From Pseudorasbora parva (Eukaryota > Chordata > Actinopteri > Cypriniformes > Gobionidae), in assembly GCF_024679245.1 (NCBI RefSeq), contig NC_090186.1:37274946-37338945 (forward strand): DNA of 64,000 bases, given 5' to 3'. The number at the start of each line of letters is the position of its first letter. Within the stretch, counting starts at the first letter, position 1. A program made the translations under genes and the position numbers. Shown one piece after another: positions 22,281 through 34,441 of this stretch. The notes beneath the pieces were generated by a model. It did no database searches and was not told the DNA's origin. It saw only the letters and a program-made list of their open reading frames with translations.

Positions 22281-23392
22281 ATACTATTTAAATAACAATA
22301 TTTGGTTTTTACATTAAAATGCATTTAAAGCATGGCAATTGTTGTGGTTACTGTTTATTTACAACAAATATCACATTAAAACTACCAATACTGTGGTAAA
22401 GGCATGGCAAGTGTTTTTTTGTTGTTGTTTTTTTTATTGTGCTTCTACTACAAATGCCACGTTGGAACTACACTAGTAATTATTATTAAATATTAACAAA
22501 TGTTTAAAGGTCTATAGCACGTCACGTGACAGTGTTTAATCACCCTATTAGCAAGGTGTGTTTATTTAGAAAGCAAAGAAATGCAAAGCCTCAGTGGAGA
22601 TGATGACAGATACAATGCAGTGACTGAACATGATCGATAACGACAAGCAGAAAATACTTTATATCAAATATTAGGACATAATATGTATGACTACTCACCA
22701 ACATGTGGCACACGTGATCTGATGCCAAACATCGCGATGTGTTCTGAATGAGACTTCTTCAGCGCGATTTCATACCGATAGAATTGCCGTCTAATGTTGA
22801 CGCCAAAGGTTTCCCACTGAAAGCAATTGGGTTCCCAGTTCGTCCATCGCGTGACGCCGAGGGGTCTACCTGTGGCGTCTTCAGTGTGACGCCGGGGCGC
22901 GCGCGGCGCGCGGCGCGCGGCGCGGATAGAGACGGTGTTTGCTTTTGGGTCTTTTCTTCACACAATTCAATCGTTTGGCCTCGGAATAGTTGGACTTTTT
23001 CAATAAAGTGTGCCTGTTGTCTGTTACAGTCTGTGTTTTATATCATATAATACGCAAATGGGTAGGTTTAGGGCGGGGTGGGGTTTGACTGCTGTTTCAA
23101 ACGTGTATCATAGCGTAAATAAATGTAAATACAATTGTGCTGGCTGATTAAATTGAGAATCACACTCCAACATGTCATAATGTAAAAATTATAACCCAAT
23201 ATATTCCATCATAACGATAACATTCACATGCCCAACACGTCTGTTTATGACGTCCTAGGTTTCTCATTGAAATCAGTGGATTACCCAGTACGTCGAAAAA
23301 TGGCGATTTAGGGGTACCCTGTGCGTCAACAGCTGACGTCAGGGTCCCTTGACCGTTCGGCAACATTTGACGAGTAGGGGTGAGACTGTGTT
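22281..23392 (-). repeat. Right long TIR arm of the 7.1-kb element
   Basis: Inverted copy of the left arm. Over at least 300 bp (22748-23050 against 16591-16893) both strands translate identically, so divergence is very low there. Its own ATG/donor segment points inward on the minus strand (ATG at 22732). The arm lacks the stretch corresponding to 17415-17800 of the left arm. Confidence 0.88.
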
Positions 23393-23419
23393 GCTAATGC
23401 AGATTCAGTGGGCCAATTT

Positions 23420-23680
23420 GAGCTCCAGTAGCTTGTCTGTTTGATCGGACCACACATGACCAGTATTCGATCCTCACGTTCATCAATGACCCTGTCACCG
23501 GTTCACCACTGTTCCTTCCTCTGACCACTTTTGATAGACACTGACCACTGCAGACTGGGAACACCCCACAGGAGCTGCAGTTTTGGAGATGCTCTGACCC
23601 AGTCCTCTAGCCATCACAATTTGGCCCTTGTCAAACGCGCTCAAATCCTTACGCTTGCCCATTTTTCCTGCTTCTAACAC
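23420..23680 (-). pseudogene. Tc1-like transposase, N-terminal DNA-binding half
   Basis: Paired-like helix-turn-helix part of a Tc1-family transposase. From the ATG at 23680 (or the more usual MGKRKDL start at 23662) the frame reads [20 protein letters not shown], then [20 protein letters not shown], which are typical of the fish Tc1 N-terminus. Beyond 23495 the frame is broken; VVRSNRQATGAQI (near 23450-23415) follows in another frame, directly at the insertion boundary. The remaining half of the protein is at 15510-15945. Confidence 0.88.
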
Positions 23681-23759
23681 ATCAACTTTGAGGACAAAAT
23701 GTTCACTTGCTGCCTAATATATCCCACCCACTACAGGTGCCATGATGAAGGGATACTCA

Positions 23760-24526
23760 TGCTGCGTCCCAATTCGCCTACTTATACTATGTCCTAAAAG
23801 TATGTACTCTTTTTGTGTAGAAAAAGTATATACTTTTGAGTGTGTAGCAGAAAAGTATGCAAGCTTCGGGACATACTACTTCGCCATCTTTAACGGACTC
23901 TGTCGCTTAGTTACGTGCATCCCATCACCGTTTATCTGCCCTGTCAATCATCGTCAGAATCGTCACAGTTCAAATCCTTCACATTCAGTTTAATCTCCTA
24001 CCGTATCGGAGAGAAATGTAGCCGCTCGTTGATCTGCTTTGTGGGTCTTTAATGCAGAGACTCTCCTCATGTATTTACAGTTTAAATATAATGATGCATT
24101 TAATAGTTAATGGCCAAACGTGTCATTACAAAAGTTCACAATGCTGCTGCAGGTGAAATATAATGTGGACAACACTGAATAAATATATTTTTGTCAGGTT
24201 AAATATTGATAGTTGGTCACTCAAACCCCTTTATCTAAACTTCTCTACTTAACCGTCGAACTCGCACATCCGTCATGTTTGTAGTTTTTTTAACGCTTTT
24301 TATCCGCGTTTGTAGTTCTAATCGAATCCTCGTCCAACTCGCAATGGGTTGTGGGCAATATCAGCCGTTAGAGTGCCCATCGATCCATACTGTGAATTCG
24401 GACCGGAAATAGTAAACCATCCGGGAATCTTTGGAATACTCTTTTCAACATACTACGATTTGGGACATACTAATTCTATTTTCGAATACTATTTAGGATG
24501 GATAGTATGCGAATTGGGACGCAGGG
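23760..24526. mobile_element. MITE with CTGCGTCCCAATTCGC TIRs
   Basis: The ends CTGCGTCCCAATTCGC and GCGAATTGGGACGCAG are perfect inverted repeats, flanked by TCA on both sides (23757-23759, 24527-24529). A 3-bp duplication fits PIF/Harbinger. It split the leader of the older Tc1-like element. Subterminal AGTATG/CATACT motifs are repeated. Confidence 0.85.
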
Positions 24527-24573
24527 TCAGTGTTATTTACTTCATCTGCCATAATGTTATGCCTGATCAGTGT

Positions 24574-26635
24574 GTGTACATTATATTAATTATAATATAC
24601 ACTGTATATAATATAACGTTGTACATTAAACAACTGGGGTACATTAGAGTACATTTTACAAGAAAATATTTCTGTCTTTGTTTAAAAATTCATATGCGAC
24701 TTCATATTAAATTGAATTTGTTGCTTGCTGCTTTGTAATTTATTGTGAAATTTTCTAATTTAAGTGAACCTTGTTTCTGCACATTTTTTAATGTTTATTA
24801 GTTAAAAGGGAGAAATGATGCCATGTTGTGTCAAAAACATAGCAGACCTTACTGCCAGAAGTTTTTTAGGAAAACTTGTAGGTGTCCTACTTTGCCCTCC
24901 AATATTATTAACTAGTTCAAAACCCTTTCCCCCAGAAACTCTAATCTATGGCAATACTTCAGGAAACTGTTTTATATTCACCTTTGACTATTCTTCCCTA
25001 ATCTGTGTCCTTTCTTTGACAGGGAACTGAAGACTTTTCCAACATTGTGTCGCCACTCAGAAAGCAATGCTTCACCATCAAACTCTCTCTTCACCTCATC
25101 TCCTCCTGGAATGGTTTACCTTCTGACACAATGCACCGGCAGGGTAGAGCATGAATGACTCTGGAGGTGATTGACGCAGGAAGAATGTGTGACGGAAATG
25201 AAATTTCATTTGGGATGATGTCTTTTTCATGGTGAGAGTACCTAATTCAGAACACTCCCCCAGATACTAACAAACAATCTGACCTTGAGTGACCCGTGTG
25301 TGATCTTCGCAAGCACATCTACGGCTGTCACTCAATATTTACTCTGTATACTGGTTTATTAATCTAGCATGCAGTATTTGATCTTCCTGATCTGACCTGA
25401 TTGAGGATGAGGCGTACTTGAATATACCAAAGAAAAACTGTATCAAGATCTACATATCTAGTCTTTTTTTGTCAGCATTATCCTGTGGTAAAAAAAAATA
25501 TTCTTCATCTGGATTTAATCTTAAAACGTGTTTTCCAGTTAAAATAACTAACTATCCTTCAAACTAAAATAATTTGCTTGCGCAATAAAATTGCATAGGA
25601 TTTGTGAACGTGCATGGCCCCTTTAAGAAAGAAAGAAAAAGAAAACAAACTGAATTTGCATGCACACTCCAAGGATGGATAATTAAGAATACATTTATTT
25701 TTCAGAGAAACTTCCCTCCATTTATTCTCTTTAAACAGCAGAGGAAAAACAGGGAGGAGGATTTAATTTGAAGCCTGTGAAATGATGGCGATGACAAAGG
25801 AAACAATAGTTTCATTTCTCGCCCAGCACAGCGCACAGTTCCAGGAGGAAATAAACTGCCTTATTATTTGACTCGTACACCTTTTTGTTTTGCACCGATT
25901 TGCCCCATTTGCATTTAAATTCTGTGGCTTATATAAAATCTTCCCTGCTGCTCCCAACATATATCATTCTTTTGATTAGATTAGACCGATTATGTTTGCA
26001 TTCATCTATTTGCAACCATCCTAAGGAAACAGACTCACAAAATGGACATAATTACAACAGTCCTCATTTAGACGTTAAAAAAAAAACAATAATCACAATG
26101 ATTGGTATGTTTAATTGTAATTCAATTATTCGGGGTGTTTGTGATGGTTCTAGACTCATAGTTTTTAACCTTCTTCACCCTCATACGTGATTTTCTTCGG
26201 AGGCCGATGCGAAAGACTGTGTTAAAGTTAATGGATTTGAATTCCCTGAAATCAAAACTCTGTAAGTCTATTAAGAATGTCTGCAATTTACCATTATCTG
26301 CTGCACCCGACCAGCCGAGCCTGACTCGAATTAAGCAAAAAAAACGATTAGGAATGTATCAGTGGCTCATTTGCAAAATCCAGTGTGTCAGCAGCTCTCC
26401 CTCGCCAGCGAAATGAAGATAAGATGTGTGCCACTCATTTCTGTGTGTCAGTCATAATCCAGCCAAGAAATTACATTCACTCTTCAGTCACACTGTGAAT
26501 GCAAAGCAGACACATCAGCTAGTAATACTCAATGTGACATGTGAGTAGAGATGGGAATCATAAGGAATTAAATGATTCACATCCCTGAATGATTCCATTA
26601 GATTCTTTTTTTTTTTTTTGTGCAATTCTGAGTCT
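24574..26635. other. No recognised feature
   Basis: Largely single-copy-looking sequence. Short open frames (for example 25885-26190) show no motifs. Confidence 0.4.
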
Positions 26636-26639
26636 TTAA

Positions 26640-27359
26640 ATGGGTAGTTCACCCAAAAATGAAAATCATCATTTACTCACCCTCAAGCCATTCTAGGTGT
26701 GTATGAGATTCTTCTTCTTTTAGACGAATACAGTTGGAGTTCTATTTAAAAAATGTCCTGGCTAATTGAAGCATTATAATGGTAGTCCAAAATTCGAAGC
26801 CCAAAATAGTGCACCTAATGGCTCCGGGGTGTTCACAAAGGCCTTCTGAAGTGAATTTGTGTAAGAAAAATATCCATATTTAAAACTTAATAAAAATATT
26901 AAAATAAGTAAAATATCTAGCTACGGGCAGACCACCTTCTGTATTCAACTCACGAAGAAAGTGTAGTGCCTTTCGCAGTTCAAAAATCTTACGCTACGTC
27001 CGACGTCATCATAAGTAAGTTGAATACAGAAAGAACTCTGGCGGAAGCTATTTAAAGTTTTATATATGGATATTTTTCTTTCACAAACCCATTTATTCAC
27101 TTAAGAATTCACTAGTCGCCCTTTATTAACCACCGGCGCTGTGTGGATAACTTTTATAATAGATGAATGCACTTTTTTGGGCTTCAAATTTTTCAGCTGC
27201 CATTCACTGCCATTATAATGCTGGGAAGAGCCAGGACGTTTTTAATATAACTCTGATTGTATTTGTCTGAAAGAAGAATGTCATATACAGGGTGCCATAT
27301 ACATGGCTTGAAGGTGAGTAAATCATGGGGTAATTTTCATTTTAGGGTGAACTATCCCT
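26640..27359 (+). mobile_element. TTAA-type MITE, complete copy
   Basis: The left end ATGGGTAGTTCACCC and right end GGGTGAACTATCCCT are flanked by TTAA (26636-26639, 27360-27363), giving 720 bp. The middle contains two inward copies of TAAAACTT.. / GGATATTTTTCTTTC-type arms, so the whole element is partly palindromic. Confidence 0.85.
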
Positions 27360-27460
27360 TTAAGTAGAAGTTTTCAAAAAAATGTCAAGAAAATTCGACT
27401 GTTGTTAGGCCTGTAACATTTGTTCTTTCTTTATTTAGTAACTTGCCAGAGTAATGTACA

Positions 27461-27817
27461 CACTGTAAAAAAAATTGTTGGTTTTTGTTAGTTTAACTTA
27501 AAAAAGTAAGTAACCTGGTTGCCTTAAAATTTTGAGATAAAGTTTAATAAATAGAAACTCAAAATATTATTGTATCTGAACCACATAAAAAATGTGATAA
27601 ATCATGAAAATAGCACAATTTGGCGTGTTTCACTGTGTCATCAGAAATAAAACACACACAATTACCCAATATGCTTACAAAATCTTTAAATAATATTTTA
27701 ATAAAGGTTGTCAAATCTCTAAAAATGTTCATTGTATTAACTCAAAATTTTAATTTCAATTAACTCAAAATTTTAAGGCAACCAGGTAACTTTTTTTCTA
27801 AATTATTTTTTACAGTG
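27461..27817 (-). mobile_element. CACTGTAAAAA MITE, copy 2
   Basis: The ends CACTGTAAAAAAAATTG and TTTTTTACAGTG are inverted. The body is the reverse complement of 6874-7261 with clear identity (CCCAATATGCTTACAAAATC, AATTTTAAGGCAACCAGGTA). Confidence 0.85.
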
Positions 27818-27822
27818 CAGTC

Positions 27823-28571
27823 ATATAGCCAAATTTATTTGTGCTCAGTATAAATTGAAAGCATATGCACCATAAAAAGTTATTGTAAGTGTAACTTGGT
27901 GCGAACCTGCTTTTAGGCAGACAAACCTTGATCTAAAGAGGCTTATTTTGAGATCAACATATGAACTGTGTTGATATTTCATTCATGAATACGCTGTAAT
28001 ACTTTAAGCAGACACAACCGCAGATGGCTGAACATGTGTTCATAGCAACAAAAAACATCTGTGTAATTTTCTCACAGATTTACGCATGAATTAGTGTGTG
28101 CATGACATTCTTTCCAGAAAAGAAGCTGTGGAGAATTTAAATAAGGTCGTAAGGCACACAAAGACGGCAGCAGCCATTTTTAGAACAGGCCTGTCCATTA
28201 TTCTAGGCTTAGTTTTCACTCAGGGGACGTCTGTCTTTGGAATTATTACATTATTGGATTATTTTGTTTAATTTGCACTCTGCATGTCGCTGGAATGTTA
28301 ATCATAGCTACCCATACTAGCTAGTTCTTGCAAAAAATCGTCTAAATGTCACATTCCAGTGTAAATCTTTAAGCTCCACAGCTTAAAATGACTCACAAGT
28401 ACTAGGACACACAACCTGAAAATACTGTCTAATATTATATAATAATATCAGAGCAATAACCTAATGCATATTGACAATGCAACATGGCATCATTAAGCCA
28501 TGGTAAAATTGCATTGCTTACCAATAATTTTAGGATATATATATATAATTTATTTAATATACTTATTCAGA
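27823..28571. other. No recognised feature
   Basis: No ORF or element terminus was recognised. Confidence 0.4.
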
Positions 28572-28895
<324 letters not shown>

Positions 28896-28981
28896 TCTGG
28901 TTCACTTTCTATGTGGGGACTCTCAACCACAGACGATCTCAGGTTTTACTATCCTTATCCCAATGTAATATAAACAAGGAC

Positions 28982-28983
28982 AC

Positions 28984-29060
<77 letters not shown>

Positions 29061-29087
29061 ACACACACACACACGCACACACACATA
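28982..29087. repeat. (CA)n microsatellite
   Basis: About 100 bp of CA repeat with single interruptions, 90 bp after the compound tract. Confidence 0.97.
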
Positions 29088-29090
29088 TAT

Positions 29091-30008
29091 GATTTATGTA
29101 TTTTTAATGTTTTAATTTATTGTTTTCAATCTAGTATTACTTCATTAACAGGGATGCTTATATGTGCTCAGCATTTTCTGAAAACAAATGAGCAGTCTCC
29201 CAAGTCTCACACAATGTTCTCAACGTGGTTTCATCGTGTTGGTTGAAACTCTAACCCTTGATGAGGCCTGAAATCATTATCTGAAGCAGATTCAGGCTGG
29301 CTAAGAGAAATGCCCTGCAGCTTTTTTTGTATTATGATCTAAAGAGGCCCACTATGTGCGCTGACTTTTGCCAGCACTGGGAGTTCAGACATGCTCAGAG
29401 ACATTAATAACCTCTAGCGTCGACCCCGCAGGCATGCTGCTGCTCAGTTTGCTGCGTAAACGTGTCTCACCTAGCGAATGTGTGTGCTTTTTTGTGTTAA
29501 TGAAGATGGTCTCTCTTCCGCTGGGTGGAGCGTGAATGCTCTACTGCGCGTTCTTGCTGACTGATAATGGAATTGATTGTGACAGCGTTTTGTCTGTCAG
29601 GATAATTACAAGGCTCGTTGCTCAGTGACTGTAGTGTTGCTCGGCGATCTGGCCAGTCCTCACTGGCCAATGAGCTTCATGCTTTCACAATCCAGTGACT
29701 GCGATAGCATTACTATAGTATAAAGCCCTCTGATGCAAATCAGGGTCTTCAGCCTTTATCATGGTGAAAAGAGAGACAGGAATAATCTGTTCCATATGCA
29801 TTGCATTTTAATCCTGGCCTTTAATAACATGCATTTGGTACCATATGAATGCATTTACATGCATTAATGTTCAAAAGTGTGTGGTTAGTAAGAGAAGTTT
29901 TAAAATAAATCAATACTTTTATTAAGCTAGGATGCATTCAACTGATTAAAAGTGACAGTTAAGATATTTACATTAAACTTTTTTTTTTCTTTCTTCAAAT
30001 AAATCTTT
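29091..30008. other. No recognised feature
   Basis: Single-copy-looking sequence, GC-richer around 29400-29720, without motifs. Confidence 0.4.
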
Positions 30009-31058
30009 GGTCCCACTTTATATTTGGTGGCCTTAACTACTATGTACTTACATAGCAAACAAGAACAATGTATTTATTGTGTTCATATTGTATTGGATAA
30101 CATGTTTGCTGATATTGATATTGAGCTGGGATACGGGTAAAGTTATGGACAGGTGTGATGGTATGGGTAAGTTTAAGGCTTGAGGTGTGAGGAAATTGTA
30201 AACTGTGTCATTATAAATGCAATTACAGAAGTTCATTACAAATGTAATCACTTGCAGGTCATTTCTAAAATGTAGGTACAATGTAAAAACATGTACACAA
30301 TAAGTGCATGAATAATTAAAATATTACATAGTAGTTAAAGGTGCACTAAGTAGTATTTTTGCAGTAAAATATCCAAAAACCACCAGGCCAGTGCTATATA
30401 TTTTGTTCAGTTGAGTTCTTCCAATATACCAAATGTTTCCAACTATTTGTAAATTGTGAGAAAATTGCTATTTTAACCAAGGAGCCGGAACGTTTCAGCA
30501 TAGCGTTTGAGCGAGTCACCTGTCAATCGTCATTTCTGCGTTACCCTCGGTTTTATTCTGCAGAAGCGCTTTACTATTAGCAGTGTGAACATGTCACAGC
30601 AGCCGCTGAGCGAACACACAGAGTAACGTCATAACATCATTTTAAACACACTTAAATGTATCTAATATGATAAAAAAAGAGCTGCTTTACCTTATAATCA
30701 TGACTGGAAAAAGTGGAAGCGTGGGCGACTGGCAACTGTGTCCCGTCCCATCATAATAAAAGTCCTGGTACTCACAAGCCGTGTGTTTGTGTAAAATTTG
30801 CTCCAGCGGCCGTGCTCAGCTCCACAACACTCTGCCCTGCTCTGCTTCACACTACAATAACGTTAATAACCGCATTCATGAATGTGATTTCTGCCCAAGT
30901 CCTATTTTCCACCGGCTGAGAGGTGAAGACCACATGTCCCAAGATACTGCGCTCACACTACGGCGTCCTCAAACTACGCCTTTGTTTAGAATAGGCGCCC
31001 TCCAGTGGACGGAAAGTTGCATAGTGCACCTTTAAGACCACCTAATATAAAGTGGTTC
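30009..31058. mobile_element. MITE with GGTCCCACTTTATAT TIRs, interrupted
   Basis: The left end GGTCCCACTTTATATTTGGT and right end ACCACCTAATATAAAGTGGT are imperfect inverted repeats. Its middle is opened by the TTAA element at 30339-31031. Confidence 0.72.
30339..31031 (+). mobile_element. TTAA element with AGGTGCACTA termini, copy 1
   Basis: The ends AGGTGCACTAAGTAG and TAGTGCACCT are flanked by TTAA (30335-30338, 31032-31035), 693 bp. A second, larger interrupted copy is at 58691-63513. TTAA targeting fits piggyBac or Kolobok. No transposase is present. Confidence 0.85.
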
Positions 31059-31063
31059 TTTTA

Positions 31064-31344
31064 AACTTTCTGTTCGTTAACAATTTCCACGAAAATATGA
31101 ATCAACTATTTCCAACATTGACTAATTTCTTATTAATATTTCTGTCGAAAATTCAGCAATGCCCTCACATGAATAAATTACATTCAAATTGAGAACAGTT
31201 ATTTTAAAATTTTAATACATTTTGTAAAATTGGAAATAATATAAGTTTTTATTGTATTTTTTTATCAAATATTTCAATAAATTACTATTATTTATTTGTC
31301 TAAAGTTTATTTATTTTATTTTTTTTCAGTTTTATGAAACCTAG
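31064..31344. other. AT-rich spacer
   Basis: Nothing recognised. Confidence 0.4.
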
Positions 31345-31700
31345 GCTGTGTCCAAAATCACACTCTCTTGAGTAGTTACTTATTTTGAATAAATAATTAC
31401 TTTGCGACAGCAAAAAAAAAAAAAAACGCTCTACATAATATGAATGTGTGTAGAATGAATGTAATCTGAATGTACTACATTCGCCATCTTGCCCTTATCA
31501 CATGACCTACCAGCATCAGTTGTGATCATTCACAAATCTCTTCTGTTGCCTCATGGGATAGTGAAGTGTCCATTGTATGCACACTTTAGAATCTTGCCGG
31601 AAGTAGAAGGTCATCTGGGTATTTTTCACCTACTATTTTATGAGTACTGTGAATTTGGACATTCACTTATTTTGTCATATATTTTTCCCCTGCTGTGTGG
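31345..31700. mobile_element. Degenerate MITE with GTCCAAAATC-type ends
   Basis: GGCTGTGTCCAAAATCACAC on the left and GTGAATTTGGACATTC on the right are weakly inverted. The interior TATGCACACTTTAGAATC fits a decayed relative of the GCGTCCxAATxGC MITE type. Confidence 0.35.
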
Positions 31701-32129
31701 TAGGGAGTAATTGCAGACACAGCCATAGTCTTAACTGGTCATGTGACCTCAATGTGATTTCATAACTACACCATCTGCACTCAAAAAGTGTCAATCTCCA
31801 TTGACAACAATTCAAAAGTGACCAATTATTTAGGCAAAACATTTTTCAAGGTAACACATAATGCTGATATTTTAATAAAGTATCATCCCATTGTATGTCG
31901 TTTGTTTTTGTCTTTTTTTCTCCAACAAAAGATGGCCAATGGCCAGTCAGAAATGCCAAGATGCTCCGAAAAATACATCCTTTCCTTCTATCCTAGGAGA
32001 CTCTTGCAGGTAAAATAAAAACAACAACAAAAAAACAGTGTAGCAACAAGCATTATCTAATGAGTCATATCCGTTAAAGGAACTGTATGTAAATAAATGT
32101 ATTTGTGCTTTAAGAATCTAATTTGAATT

Positions 32130-32455
32130 AGTATCAAAAAAGTAATCTGATTACGTAGTTCATGTTGCTTATAATGCATTACTTTACTTGTTACATCAAA
32201 AAGTAACCTGATCACGTAGTGCATGTTGCTTATAATGCATTACTTGTTACATCCAAAAGTAATCTGATTACATAATGCACAGTACTTGTAATCATTACTT
32301 TACTCATAACACCAAAATGTAATCTGATTACATAATGCATGTCACTTGTGATGCATTACTTTACTTGTAACATCAAACAAGTAATCTGATTACATGATGC
32401 ATGATACTTTACTCCTTACATCAAAAAGCAATCTGACTAGGTTCTGCATGCTAAT
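32130..32455. repeat. Degenerate tandem repeat, about 62-bp period
   Basis: GTAATCTGATTACGTAGTTC followed by ATGTTGCTTATAATGCATTA and ACTTTACTTGTTACATCAAA recurs about five times with substitutions and small indels. Each unit contains the short palindromes TAATCTGATTA and ATGCAT. Confidence 0.88.
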
Positions 32456-34440
32456 GTTACCCCCAATGCTGCCAATTTCAAATGAGCTTGAAAACACCTG
32501 ATTGCTACATTTTCTCAGAGCTACGGTAGAAATGTGTCCATCTTGAACGTAAACAGAAATATCAGCTAATAAGTGTAAATCAACATAGAGTAGATTGAGT
32601 CTATCAGCATCACATCACATATCTCTTCATGGATTTAACATTGCATGCTGTAGCTTTAAGCCAGGTCAGTTTTGATTTAATGTTGTTCAATATTTGATGA
32701 TCACATTAGCTTACATATGCGTAAGCTTCTATCGCTTGTTTCTGCTTCTTCATTGCTTATTTTCGGATCCAGATATTCTGTACTCTTTGAGAAGATGCAT
32801 AATAGCGTGGATTGCTGGATAATTCCGCCAATGGTAGGAAAAGATTTGGCCTAAATGTGTTGCATGCTGATTTTGTTTTGGAGTGCCTTTAGAAAGGGCC
32901 TTGGGTCTGTACAGGCTCTGAGTAAACATTTTTCCCCTCAAAAAAGAAAAAAAATACTAAAAGCATCCTGACTATGTTGTGCTTTTAATGATAAGAACAT
33001 TTCAAAAAAGGAAAGTGTATTTTGCAGTAGCAGTAATCTCTGCAAGTTCAAGATAAGCAGTTTTGGCAACAATTATCATGGCGAACAAAAAAAGAAAGAA
33101 ATGCAGTCTACATTCTCCACTGCTCAGTAAAAATACTGTGTTATTATTGTAGTGGTAACAGTTATCAATCCTCAAAATATAGGCTGAAAATAAGAGATCC
33201 CTTCTTTTTTATTCCCAGAGGATGGTCTGCCTTCCCACAAAAACCCTGTACTCTTCCTCAGTTTCTAGACTGTCATTATACTGTTCATCCTGTCAGGGTG
33301 TCGGAGGGAATAAGCGACTCACAGGTTCCTGTGACAGATGAAACTGCTCTTTGGAGCTTGCTCAGGGTGAAACAAACTTCAAGTCAAATACAGACAAGGA
33401 ACATTGACAGGAAGTTGCTGGAAAAGTTCTTTGTTGATAGATAATATAATTATTGATGACCTTCTCTTCCTTTATGATGTAAATGACAGTATATCTCCTT
33501 TCAAGCAATAACTGCTTACTTTGATATCTGACTTCTTTGTTAGAATGTGGCACTGTTTAGAATGTAAAAAAAATCTCCTAAATCTTTCTTAATATTAAAA
33601 TATAGTGGTCAGGAGAACCAGGACTACACCCCTAAATGCATTGAAGCAAATGCAATGTGATGTGGTTGTGATCCAATCTAATCTATTAATGAAAAATTGG
33701 ACAGGTGTTCCTAATAATCAATAATGTATGGGATCTGATAGGTGTCTCTCACTTTGTCCCACAGCAACATTACAATAGTGTACATTAATGTACAATGTTT
33801 TATAATAATAATTTATTCTATTTAGTGTCCAATTCATTAATTTGACATATCTAATATCGGGCGCATCCAAGTAAAAAAAAAAAAAAAAAAAATAGTAACT
33901 CAGTAGTTACTTTACCAGGTAATTAGTTACTTTTATAATGATTTAACTCATTTACTAACTCAGTTACTATTTGTAAGAAGTACTCTTTGATCCCCTGGCT
34001 CCACTGGTTACTATTCTTTTCTTTTAAATGACCAGATCGTCTTTCTCTAAGAGGTTACGCATTTCAGACAAACATCTCGATACTTTTATCTGAAACAAGA
34101 ATAAAAAAGTAGAGGTTGCCCCCCTTTCCCTCAAAAGAATCTTTTCACATTTAAATCATCAATGTCACAGAACATTTAATCACAAACATCAGAAATGTCT
34201 TAAATTTGTTTTGAAATTAATTCCGTTTCAACATTTCTTATAAATTACATTTACAAATCAATGCCAATAAAAAAAAAATCAGAAAATATAAGGCACCCCC
34301 CTTTTGATAGTAAAATATTTGTTCTAATATTCACTACTATTCGCAGCAGCATCTGCTGCAGTCATGTTGCTCGTGCAGTGAAATGTCTGGCAAGGTGTAA
34401 ATGGCTTCTTTATTTCCTTTCAACTATGCCAACTGGGTTT
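32456..34440. other. No recognised feature
   Basis: No motif-bearing ORF or transposon terminus. An A-rich run lies at 33871-33890. Confidence 0.4.
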
Positions 34441-34441
34441 T

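Larger units (their letters stand above)
16248..23392. mobile_element. 7.1-kb element with TIRs longer than 1 kb
   Basis: The first and last roughly 1.1 kb are inverted copies: 16248-17411 corresponds to 22281-23392, and homology resumes at 17805-18030 with 22068-22270. Ends read (C)AACACAGTCTCACCCC and GGGGTGAGACTGTGTT. The flanks GTTAATGC (16240-16247) and GCTAATGC (23393-23400) match at seven of eight bases, which suggests an 8-bp target duplication. No transposase is recognisable. Long TIRs fit MULE or foldback types and an 8-bp duplication fits hAT, so the superfamily is unresolved. The interior holds a candidate spliced gene on the plus strand, a (TA)n tract and a LINE fragment. Confidence 0.88.
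15481..24572 (-). mobile_element. Tc1-like element split by nested insertions
   Basis: Fragments of one minus-strand Tc1 family lie in order at 15481-15952 (transposase C-terminal half), 23414-23759 (N-terminal half and leader) and 24530-24572 (terminal CATAATGTTATGCCTGATCAG). The duplicated CAATTT at 15947-15952 and 23414-23419 marks where a later insertion opened the element. The MITE at 23760-24526 split the leader. Coordinates of the outer ends are approximate. Confidence 0.85.
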
